This document shows, in pieces, positions 7,236 through 13,615 of a stretch of DNA of 64,000 bases (position 1 is the stretch's first letter; every line of letters begins with the position of its first letter). This DNA is from Rhizobium skierniewicense (lineage in GTDB: Bacteria; Pseudomonadota; Alphaproteobacteria; Rhizobiales; Rhizobiaceae): contig NZ_JACIDV010000004.1 of NCBI RefSeq assembly GCF_014196515.1, forward strand, positions 186,001 through 250,000, written 5' to 3'. The translations under genes and the position numbers were made by a program. The notes under the pieces were generated by a model. That model was not told the origin of the DNA. It saw only the letters and a list, made by a program, of their open reading frames with translations, and searched no databases.

Positions 7236-8486
7236 ATGGGATACCAATTTATCCATCTCGAATCTTACGCACGCAAAGCCGACGCTAAGGGGCGTTCAAC
7301 CGACTTTGTCTTTGCTGAGGCCGGTCGCAAACCGGAAGCCTGCGTCCATGTCGAAAATCCCGCACCGCCCGTGGTGGTGTACGGGGTCGATGTCGGGGCC
7401 GCGCAGGAAATCCATGACAGTGCCGCAGCCGTGGCCACTATTGCCGTAAAAGGCGGTCACGTTCGCAAGGTAGCTCGCGACAAAAAAACTCTCCATACAG
7501 TTGTCGCTTCCTTCCCGGCGACCATGGCCGAAATTCGTGCTGATCCCGCGAAACTAAAAGAAGCGGAGGAATGGGAAAGGCGAACAGTTGCTTGGCTTCG
7601 TTCTCAATATGGGGATCACCTTAAATCCGTCATCAGGCATGAAGATGAGGAATACTTTCACATTCATGCATATGTCGTACCGACCGGGGAACCGGGGATG
7701 TCGGCGCTTAAATATCATCCGGGCGTCACTGCAAAGCGTGACGCCATGGACGTCGGCAAGGATGACGAAGACAAAAAAGCCCTCTCAAAGAGGGCTGACG
7801 CCGCCTACAAGGCCGCCATGAGGCAATGGCAGGACAGCTATCATGAAGCGGTTGCAATTCCTTGTGGGTTGACACGCCTCGGTCCTCAGCGCCGCCGTCT
7901 GACACGGGGCGAGTGGCAGCGCGAACAAGTACAGGCAACAGCTCTGCAACAGGTCGTCCAGCGAGCACGTAAAGTTAAGGCGGATGGCGAGACGTACATA
8001 AGTCATACCAAAGCGGAAGCGGCCAAGATCGCTGCCGACGCTGCAAGAGAGACGGATGCGGCACGGAAGGCAACCGCCGCCGCGATGGCTGCGCAGGATC
8101 GCGTTCGGCAGGAACAGGAACAGGCAAAAGCGATACTGGCGGATGCCGAACGATATTCCGGTTGGGCCGGTCGCCTACGTGCCATCTGGGACCGTCTACG
8201 AACGTCGTCAGTTGTCGAGAAGGTTCGCGCAGAGTTTTTCAGTGAAGTTGACCGTTGGCGGGTTGCCGCACAGGAAGCCGAGCGACGGCAACTGGAAGCC
8301 GAACATCAGCGTCACGAAGCCGAGCGGAAAGTCCGCGAAGCACAAGATGTGGCCTTCAAAGCTGGTATCGAACGTGACCGTCTGCGCTCAATGCTTTCGC
8401 CTGTTGCCGATCATTCCGAGCCGGAACTGTCACCAGCGCCGAAGCAGATTTTGAAACCCAATTTTAAGAAGAAAGACCGGTCGTAA
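7236..8486 (+). CDS. MobV-type relaxase (plasmid recombination / mobilization enzyme)
   Basis: This 416-residue protein has the layout of Mob_Pre/MobV relaxases, which nick oriT on one strand and stay attached during conjugal transfer. The N-terminus is MGYQFIHLESYARK. The metal-binding motif HEDEEYFHIHAYVVP at about 135-149 corresponds to the family HxDExxPHxH. The segment YHEAVAIPCGLTRLGPQRRRLTRGEW at about 202-227 matches the conserved end of the catalytic domain. The remainder (230-395) is a long coiled coil rich in Ala, Glu, Arg and Gln, and the C-terminus is Lys-rich. The ATG at 7236 is preferred over 7228, which lies in another frame. It follows a small gene by 4 bp. Confidence 0.82.
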   Translation: MGYQFIHLESYARKADAKGRSTDFVFAEAGRKPEACVHVENPAPPVVVYGVDVGAAQEIHDSAAAVATIAVKGGHVRKVARDKKTLHTVVASFPATMAEIRADPAKLKEAEEWERRTVAWLRSQYGDHLKSVIRHEDEEYFHIHAYVVPTGEPGMSALKYHPGVTAKRDAMDVGKDDEDKKALSKRADAAYKAAMRQWQDSYHEAVAIPCGLTRLGPQRRRLTRGEWQREQVQATALQQVVQRARKVKADGETYISHTKAEAAKIAADAARETDAARKATAAAMAAQDRVRQEQEQAKAILADAERYSGWAGRLRAIWDRLRTSSVVEKVRAEFFSEVDRWRVAAQEAERRQLEAEHQRHEAERKVREAQDVAFKAGIERDRLRSMLSPVADHSEPELSPAPKQILKPNFKKKDRS

Positions 8487-8526
8487 CGCCCGCTGCCATC
8501 TCTGGCAGCGGATCGATTATCGTGGC

Positions 8527-8796
8527 TTACTGCACGAGCGATAGGCCACCATCAATATGTCGCAAGAACGCTTTTTCCGCTTCTCTCCGCGCTTCTGTTT
8601 CCGTAGGTGCGTGCCACTGGCCGATTGTGATGTCGTCCACGCTACTGTCGGAGGGATGCACCTTGTCGATCACGTATCCGTACCTGCCTTCCCACCATTG
8701 CCGCACCTCAAGGATGTATCCCAAATCCTCCGACACAGTTATTTCGCAAAACGTCTCATTCCAATCGAACTTTATACCGCGATCATTACTAAGCAT
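8527..8796 (-). CDS. Small acidic protein of unknown function
   Basis: This 89-residue protein is unrecognised. The ATG at 8796 is chosen because CAGGAGA lies upstream; a longer frame from 8829 lacks a site. It begins MLSNDRGIKFDWNETFCEITV and shows alternating strands (GYILEVRQWWEGRYGYVIDKV), then a helix (TETEARREAEKAFLRHI). This beta-then-helix plan is common in small element-encoded proteins. It is convergent with the relaxase gene, ending 41 bp from it. Confidence 0.65.
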   Translation of the reverse strand: MLSNDRGIKFDWNETFCEITVSEDLGYILEVRQWWEGRYGYVIDKVHPSDSSVDDITIGQWHAPTETEARREAEKAFLRHIDGGLSLVQ

Positions 8797-8945
8797 GAGC
8801 GTCTCCTGTTGTTGATGATGCGGAGACAATCATAGAATAAATTTCTCGTCAACTGGTATTTTAAATCGATAAATCGGACTTATGTCAACATAATTGGAAT
8901 TTTATTCGAATCCTTTTGTTGAAAATTACTTTTCCGAGAACTCCT

Positions 8946-9704
8946 TCACTTTGGCTCTGGAATTCCTTTGTCGCCATCATTCTTCCGCGATAATTCCTTG
9001 TCACGTTTTGCCTGTTCGGCTTCTCGCCTTTTCTGCTCATCCCACAAAACTGAGCGGCTTTGGAAATTTCTCACGATGTCGGCGCTCAATTCCGCACGGC
9101 AGTGCAAAAGATTGAGCGGATTGATCGCATAGATTTCATCCAGATATTTGTGTGTCTCGGACGGGGATAGAAGCTTGAGCCCTTCCAGCGCATCCGACTG
9201 ATAGCGCTGCTCGGAAAGGTCGTTCATGATCTCACCAAGAAATGGACGATAGCTCCAATCTTTGTATCTGGTTGGGAAAAGCTCGCGCTCTGGATCAGCC
9301 ATCCACTCCGACTTTAGCTCGGCCTTGCGGCTCATCTGGATACCGCGTTCGGCGGTCATCCGCGTCCATTGCTTGTAGCTGTAGCCGTCGCAATGGTCAT
9401 CATGGCCGGAGCGTGGTGCATAGTCGCTCGCAGGGTCAGGCGTCCACCCTGTCGGCTCTGGATCGGGCTGGTATGTGTGGGAGCGCATGAATGCCGCCAG
9501 AAAAGATTCCTGCATAGCGAGCACGGCCAGCAGGAAAAGCAGGAGCATCCGCTGGCGGCGTTTTCGAGCCGCATCGATCTGGCGGCGCAAGCGTTCGATG
9601 CGGCGGCGATATTCGGCCTCGCGCTGCCGTCTCTCACGTCGGCGGCGTTCTTCCCGCTTTTTGATTTTCTCTTTTTGCGCGGGGGTAAACGGCTGGTGCT
9701 GCAT
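8946..9704 (-). CDS. Basic coiled-coil protein with one membrane segment
   Basis: This 252-residue protein is unrecognised. Residues 1-52 are an Arg/Lys/Glu coiled coil with many RRRE repeats. A hydrophobic segment follows (MLLLFLLAVLAMQ, about 53-65), then a soluble part with Trp and Tyr clusters (DGYSYKQWTRM, YKDWSYRPFLGEIM), and a Lys/Arg/Glu tail. The topology suggests a cytoplasmic nucleic-acid-binding arm and a domain across the membrane. The start at 9704 has an excellent AAGGAG site, which lies inside a hairpin (9713-9737). Roles in mobilization or maintenance are possible by context only. Confidence 0.65.
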   Translation of the reverse strand: MQHQPFTPAQKEKIKKREERRRRERRQREAEYRRRIERLRRQIDAARKRRQRMLLLFLLAVLAMQESFLAAFMRSHTYQPDPEPTGWTPDPASDYAPRSGHDDHCDGYSYKQWTRMTAERGIQMSRKAELKSEWMADPERELFPTRYKDWSYRPFLGEIMNDLSEQRYQSDALEGLKLLSPSETHKYLDEIYAINPLNLLHCRAELSADIVRNFQSRSVLWDEQKRREAEQAKRDKELSRKNDGDKGIPEPK

Positions 9705-10028
9705 TGTAAATCTCCTTGAGATTCATCGTCTCAAGGAAATTTGTGGGCGGCAAGAAATCACATCGTAAATTCATCTGTATCATCTGGCCCAGAGGGATCG
9801 TCTTCACAGCGCAAACGGATTTTTGCGTCCCGATTGCCATTCAAAATCCCGGTGGCGAAACCAACCTCCATCGTGATCAGAGCTGGAAAAATCCAGTTCC
9901 AGTCGGACCCACGTTCGGAATCAGAGCAGAAATCGAAAGATTAACCCCAATTTTAGCGTTTTGCTCAAAATCCAAGCGTCATAAAATTCCAATAATCGGA
10001 TAGTTTGTCGCAAGCAAAAGCAAAACTG
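9705..10028. other. Intergenic region between the RT gene and the coiled-coil gene
   Basis: No gene was found here. The left end holds the hairpin at 9713-9737, and the rest shows no clear repeat, terminator or promoter. Both flanking genes are on the minus strand, so this is the leader of the coiled-coil gene and the tail of the retron transcript. Confidence 0.5.
9713..9737 (-). promoter_or_regulatory. Hairpin covering the ribosome site of the coiled-coil gene
   Basis: TCCTTGAGA and TCTCAAGGA form perfect 9-bp arms around TTCATCG. On the minus strand the second arm contains the AAGGAG ribosome site of the gene starting at 9704, so folding would hide it. This suggests translational control. 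Confidence 0.5.
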
Positions 10029-11075
10029 TTATTTCTGATACGACAGCATTACGCTTTTAAATCGTTTCAAACATTTTAACATTTGCGGATTTTCGGGTTC
10101 AACATGTTTCCAAAATTGAAGTCGCCCGGCGAGTTGAGCGATATAGTTTGGCTCAAATGCTCTATTCTTCGCCATATGATTGGACAGGCCGGAAGACCAA
10201 ACGAAGTATACGTCTTTCATAACTTCACGGCGATATTGTCTTGGAATACGGACCACGCCAGACGTTATATCTAGCCCCGTAACAATTTTCTTTTCGCCAG
10301 CGAAAACATGCCTGATCTTTTCCCGATTGATGACAAACCCTTCATCTTCGACGATTTTGTGAACAATCCACTTCAATTCGTCGGTTATTTTGTTTCCTGA
10401 GATAGTTATGTCGTCGGCATATCGCGTGTATCGCAATTTTCTTTTTCTGCAAATTGCGCGCAATCTCATATCGAGCCTATTACATATTATGTTGCTAAGT
10501 GTGGGACTCGTCGCGGCTCCTTGGGGTAATTCATCATCAACTGTGCATATTGTACTTAGAAAAAACGCGACATGCTTTGGGTAGTTCAAAGAAACGAAAG
10601 CGCCCATTACGCGCCTGAAGCCAATCGAAGGAAAAAAGTCTTTCAGGTCAATTTTGTAAAGCTCCTCCCTACCACAATGAATTCGCGCATTATCAACTAT
10701 CGAATGCCTCTCACGAAATCCCATTGCGGGCTGAGCCAGTTGCACAGCCGATAGTATATTGGAATTTATCCATCTTTGGCATTCTAAAAGGGTAGGAAGA
10801 GGCGCGCGTATGGTACGGTAGCCCCCTGATCTCTTTTTCAGACTGAATTCGCGATAAAAACTTTTTTGACCGAATAGCATTCTCATCAAATGCGCGACGT
10901 CAATACCGAGCAAGAGCGCTAGTTGTTCGTGCTCGAAAATAGGCGGCACGCCTTTTTCAAGGCTTTTTTTTACGTGGAAAAGGTAGATTGCCTTGAGATC
11001 ATCTCGGACCCCGATATCGGAAAGATACGCTTTCCATCTGGAAAGGTGCTCGCGCTGGTAAGGAATGGTTGCCAT
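10029..11075 (-). CDS. Retron reverse transcriptase
   Basis: This 348-residue RT has retron-specific features. The region X motif NAxxH appears as NARIH at 129-133. The palm begins with YKIDLKDFFPSI, followed by LPQGAATSP at about 183-191 and the catalytic YADD at 219-222. The region Y motif VTG is at 265-267. Retron RTs copy part of a dedicated RNA, primed from the 2'-OH of a conserved G, to make msDNA. The ATG at 11075 is chosen over a TTG at 11096 because homology-like sequence starts there. No ribosome site precedes it, and the start codon lies inside the a2 arm of the RNA. The upstream genes encode a winged-helix and a PRTase-like protein, so this belongs to the retron class usually called type III. 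Confidence 0.93.
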   Translation of the reverse strand: MATIPYQREHLSRWKAYLSDIGVRDDLKAIYLFHVKKSLEKGVPPIFEHEQLALLLGIDVAHLMRMLFGQKSFYREFSLKKRSGGYRTIRAPLPTLLECQRWINSNILSAVQLAQPAMGFRERHSIVDNARIHCGREELYKIDLKDFFPSIGFRRVMGAFVSLNYPKHVAFFLSTICTVDDELPQGAATSPTLSNIICNRLDMRLRAICRKRKLRYTRYADDITISGNKITDELKWIVHKIVEDEGFVINREKIRHVFAGEKKIVTGLDITSGVVRIPRQYRREVMKDVYFVWSSGLSNHMAKNRAFEPNYIAQLAGRLQFWKHVEPENPQMLKCLKRFKSVMLSYQK

Positions 11076-11077
11076 TA
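11059..11077 (-). repeat. Retron a2 arm, overlapping the RT start codon
   Basis: This 19-nt partner of a1 includes the RT ATG (11075-11073) and the next codons. Retron a2 arms usually end before the RT frame, so the overlap is notable and could couple RNA folding to RT translation. Confidence 0.75.
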
Positions 11078-11283
11078 CGTAATCATTTCGATGCAAGGCA
11101 TCGCTGCGGCAGGAGTGACGCAGAACTCGGATTTTCTAAGAAAATTCGAGTTTCTGCGACAATCGTGCCGATGCGCTCGGAGAGCGCATTTCGACTACTC
11201 GACTTTTTAGAACACTCTAAAAATCGAGTAGTCGATAGGCTATCGCGAACCTCAACCGCAGAAGCGAATCCACTTCTTTGCGC

Positions 11284-11302
11284 TAATGACAACCATTCCT
11301 TA
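11284..11302 (-). repeat. Retron a1 arm
   Basis: This 19-nt arm is complementary to 11059-11077 with one G-U pair. It is followed on the minus strand by the likely branching G at 11283. It starts 11 bp after the end of the winged-helix gene. Confidence 0.8.
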
Positions 11303-11312
11303 GGCAGCCCTA

Positions 11313-11681
11313 TCATTTTGATCCCTTGCTTGCATCAAAAAAAGACCGAGGAATTTTTGATAATCGCGGAACATACGGGCTGAATGCGGAAATTTGGTTC
11401 CCCCTATATTCATCTGGGATGGACCTCCACGATTTATCCCCGTTGAACGCAAAGAGTCGCTGATTTGCGTTGACCCACTCTCTTCCGTTTTCAGTTAAAG
11501 CGATGATGCCCTCTCTTTGGCTTAGAAGTTCTAGCTGGCTCAACCGCCGGAAAGATTCGACAGCATCTTTTATCGAGACGCCCAAGGTCGATGTAATGCT
11601 TCCTATTGAAAGTCCTTCAAATTTCGAGAGGCATTCTCGCAACAGCATCAGATCGACTGGAGTGAGACGTAAATTACTCAA
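11313..11681 (-). CDS. Retron-associated winged-helix DNA-binding protein
   Basis: This 122-residue protein shows a winged-helix pattern. A first helix (LTPVDLMLLRECLSKF) is followed by a turn and recognition helices (IGSITSTLGVSIKDAVESFRRLSQLELL), then a wing strand (SQREGIIALTENGREWVN). The last 45 residues are polar and unassigned. The start is a TTG at 11681 with AGGAG upstream. It lies between the PRTase-like gene and the msr-msd RNA on the same strand. Retrons of the class usually called type III pair exactly these two protein types, so it is probably part of the effector or toxin-control complex and may bind the msDNA. That role is inferred from context. Confidence 0.8.
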   Translation of the reverse strand: MSNLRLTPVDLMLLRECLSKFEGLSIGSITSTLGVSIKDAVESFRRLSQLELLSQREGIIALTENGREWVNANQRLFAFNGDKSWRSIPDEYRGNQISAFSPYVPRLSKIPRSFFDASKGSK

Positions 11682-11778
11682 AATCCTGCTCTCCTAAATA
11701 TGGGTGACCGTTCTTCCAATTTTGCATCTTGAGGCCACCAGAGGATCGGAAAATTCGAGTTTGGAGCGTTGGCGTGTC

Positions 11779-12540
11779 TTATGCAAAAAGCGCTTCGGCA
11801 CCCCCATACCCCAGACTTGGTAGTTGATTGCCATCAATGCTCGCAGCCAGTTCTTCTTCGAGACGCTTCATATGGCTAATATTGTCGGTCAACTGTTCAC
11901 CAGAAAAGTGTCCACTCAATCCCTTGGGCAGACTGTAAACGCAAGTTAAGTTAGTGTACGAGTTTTTTATATTAATCAGCGCTTCATTGATGCCGAAAAG
12001 TAAATTAATTCTACCATCAAGATTTATTCCTGATCCTGCTCCGGCTTTCATTACATAGTTCATTCTCGACAAAACAGTGCTGCCAGTTCCTGTAAAATCG
12101 TCAATCAATATGAAAGTAGAAAATTCTTTCATAACTGACGGCTTTACATATGATGGAACTCTATTGAAGAACTTAATATTTTTCCAACTGTGAAATTGGA
12201 CTTTCAATCTTTGTAGCAATTGTTGAGAACTGTCGGGGCTATCGTCCCATGCCATTGCAACAATGGCAGCTTTTTGGTCTTCCTTAAGCTGCGACTTAAT
12301 TCCTTCTGCCATACGTTCTATAGCTGATTGAAGTTGGGTTTCGTTGACAATGACAACTTTCTCAAGGATGTGTTTGAGCAACGAAAATTCCGACTGGTTT
12401 TTGCATAAGCCAGCCAACTCACGCACTTCGGCTTCGTAGTATCCTAAAATATCCCGTCGGAGGATGAGTTCAAAAAGCCAACTCTCAATCTCTTCCTTTT
12501 TCAAAAACAGAACCATGCCGATTACGCTCAAGAATTCCAA
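11779..12540 (-). CDS. Retron-associated phosphoribosyltransferase-like effector
   Basis: The key motif is the PRPP-binding loop FILIDDFTGTGST near residues 143-155, after a strand and followed by the Rossmann-like strand GRINLLFGINEAL. An N-terminal helical region (1-95) and a C-terminus ending GYGGAEALFA complete the protein. PRTase-like proteins are the effector candidates of type III retrons. The usable start here is a TTG at 12540 without a clear ribosome site. The frame continues upstream with credible protein (QIDFLTLSRLNPSITVLEF) to a TGA at 12616-12618. Six codons further up is an ATG (12636) with an AGAG site. The gene may thus carry a nonsense mutation that shortens or silences it. 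Confidence 0.8.
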   Translation of the reverse strand: MEFLSVIGMVLFLKKEEIESWLFELILRRDILGYYEAEVRELAGLCKNQSEFSLLKHILEKVVIVNETQLQSAIERMAEGIKSQLKEDQKAAIVAMAWDDSPDSSQQLLQRLKVQFHSWKNIKFFNRVPSYVKPSVMKEFSTFILIDDFTGTGSTVLSRMNYVMKAGAGSGINLDGRINLLFGINEALINIKNSYTNLTCVYSLPKGLSGHFSGEQLTDNISHMKRLEEELAASIDGNQLPSLGYGGAEALFA

Positions 12541-12615
12541 AACAGTAATTGATGGATTTAGACGAGATAACGTCAGGAAATCAATCTGAGATTGTCGATA
12601 TTTTTGGAGATTCGT

Positions 12616-12642
12616 TCACTTAGCGCTGCTGACCATTATCAT
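12616..12642 (-). other. In-frame stop between a good start codon and the PRTase-like gene
   Basis: On the minus strand ATG ATA ATG GTC AGC AGC GCT AAG is followed by TGA (12616-12618). It then stays in frame with TNLQKYRQSQIDFLTLS and the body of the PRTase-like protein. A single base change at the TGA would give a 280-290-residue protein. It may be a disabling mutation or a short leader. Confidence 0.55.
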
Positions 12643-12660
12643 CTCTGGACTGTAAGGCGC

Positions 12661-12858
12661 TTAAACTTCTTTATTCACTGCATTTTGAACAGACCCGGTT
12701 TTCTCGGAGACCGTTTGGTTTAAGTTATGCTGCCATGGCTGGTGCGTCCAGCAGGGCTTATATCGTTCTTCGGCCTCGGCTGACGGTATGTTGGCGATAG
12801 GCTCCAAAAGGCGGCGGTTGCTGAACCAATCTACCCATTTAAGCGTGGCGAACTCCAC
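12661..12858 (-). pseudogene. IS3-family transposase OrfB, C-terminal fragment
   Basis: The 65 residues EFATLKWVDWFSNRRLLEPIANIPSAEAEERY match the very end of the integrase-core transposase of IS3-family elements (usual form WVDWFNxRRLLxPIGxIPPAEAE). The catalytic DDE domain is missing. The frame reads out through the left terminal repeat at 12686-12711. It is a dead remnant. Confidence 0.85.
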
Positions 12859-13064
12859 GGCCTCGACGTAACCGAAGCCCTGCCGAGTAGCTGATCTTGG
12901 CGGCTATAGAAGACACAGCCGACCGTCGCGAAGGATGATGCTCCGCTTCATGCTCGGCCACCATTCGAACGGCGCGGACTTCAGGAGAAAGCTTGTTTGT
13001 CATTTTCCTTGTCATAGACCCTACTTCTTACGAGTGGTGTCTCCGGCAAACTGGGGGCTGTTCA
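12686..13064. mobile_element. Internally deleted IS3-family element
   Basis: The ends are imperfect inverted repeats. The left one begins TGAACAGACCCGG (12686) and the right one ends CTGGGGGCTGTTCA (13064). Between them remain the start of OrfA on the right and the end of OrfB on the left, joined near 12880-12890. The element kept its termini but lost most of both genes, so it can move only with a helper transposase. Confidence 0.75.
12885..13018 (-). pseudogene. IS3-family OrfA, N-terminal fragment
   Basis: Reading left from the ATG at about 13018, the frame begins MTRKMTNKLSPEVRAVRMVAE, the typical helix-turn-helix start of IS3-type OrfA. It runs only about 45 codons to the deletion joint with OrfB sequence. 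Frame and joint position were traced by eye. Confidence 0.65.
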
Positions 13065-13330
13065 GTTCAATGTTGACATCTTCACCCGAGAGAAGCCAAA
13101 AATCGGTCCACAAAATTAGTACACTCGACACCACCGGTGTGGTATGAAAAGATTTTTTCAGGGCCTTTGTGGTGCTTATGAAGAAATACAAATCTCTCCC
13201 GTCTCCTAGCCTCACTGAGTATTGATGCGGTATGGAATGTTGACATTTCTCCCGGTTCCCGTACACAGGACTAAGCTCGAAAACGTATCCAAAAGCACGA
13301 CAAGGTCTTGTTTTCGTTTCCAATCTAGGC
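13065..13330 (-). pseudogene. Possible gene fragment truncated by the IS remnant
   Basis: The minus-strand frame from attR towards the IS end reads as believable protein, for example PHQYSVRLGDGRDLYFFIS and SSVLILWTDFWLL. It then enters the IS terminal repeat and stops. No start with a ribosome site is seen and no family is recognised. It may be the remains of a cargo gene interrupted by the IS, or chance. Confidence 0.3.
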
Positions 13331-13352
13331 TTACGCCGGTGTGTCCGCCTCT

Positions 13353-13369
13353 TCTCTCCGGGCCCACCA
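13353..13369. repeat. attR: copy of the tRNA 3' end
   Basis: TCTCTCCGGGCCCACCA is identical to 504-520. The tRNA-like match does not extend further left, so this is a 3'-end scar and not a second tRNA gene. It is the right limit of the element. Confidence 0.85.
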
Positions 13370-13615
13370 CATACGTTCACGCCACATCAGGCTGGACTTG
13401 TCTTGCACAGGTTTCGGTTCGCGGTGAATAGCGCAAGAGGTTCAATCCCGCGAGCGCGTCGACCCTTCATGCTTCAATAGGGCTGTAGGGTCGCCGTCAT
13501 GAGTTGTAAAACTTGTTTCTAATCCATGGAGCCTCTCTTCGATAAAGCACATCAAGAAATAGGTGACACCACGCTGCGTTGCGTTATGGTCACTGTGCAT
13601 AACTAGGGGTTGGTG
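13370..13615. other. Intergenic DNA right of attR
   Basis: No gene, tRNA-like fold or clear repeat was found. It presumably carries the promoter of the SecY-like gene, but no consensus promoter is evident. Confidence 0.5.

Larger units (their letters stand above)
11059..11302 (-). ncRNA. Retron msr-msd RNA
   Basis: The minus-strand RNA starts with a1, TAAGGAATGGTTGTCATTA (complement of 11284-11302), and ends with a2 (11059-11077). These pair over 19 nt with one G-U. Next to a1 is TTAGCG, matching the branch context of known retrons, so the G at 11283 is the likely priming G. Hairpins follow in order at 11257-11282, 11233-11245, 11192-11234 (about 19 bp with one bulge and a 4-nt loop), 11171-11189 and 11119-11158. 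The first two are probably msr and the later ones msd, but the exact border and cDNA end cannot be read off. The RNA fills the gap between the winged-helix and RT genes. Confidence 0.85.
504..13369. mobile_element. Integrative mobilizable element carrying a retron
   Basis: The element is bounded by 17-bp att repeats, the left one inside the tRNA. It encodes a tyrosine integrase (split), a rolling-circle HUH initiator, a MobV-like relaxase and a retron with effector genes. No type IV secretion genes were seen, so it would need a helper to transfer between cells. Base composition is lower in GC and more uneven than the flanking core, especially at 10-12.6 kb. The IS3 remnant and the integrase frameshift suggest some decay. 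Boundaries rest on the att repeat alone; an empty tRNA site in a relative would confirm them. Confidence 0.85.

Noticed and set aside
10029..11075. Group II intron or DGR reverse transcriptase
   Set aside because: No maturase/X or HNH domain, no intron RNA domain V and no variable/template repeats; retron motifs and RNA are present.
13353..13369. Second tRNA gene at the right att site
   Set aside because: Only the last 17 bases match the tRNA end; no cloverleaf can be formed from the sequence to its left.
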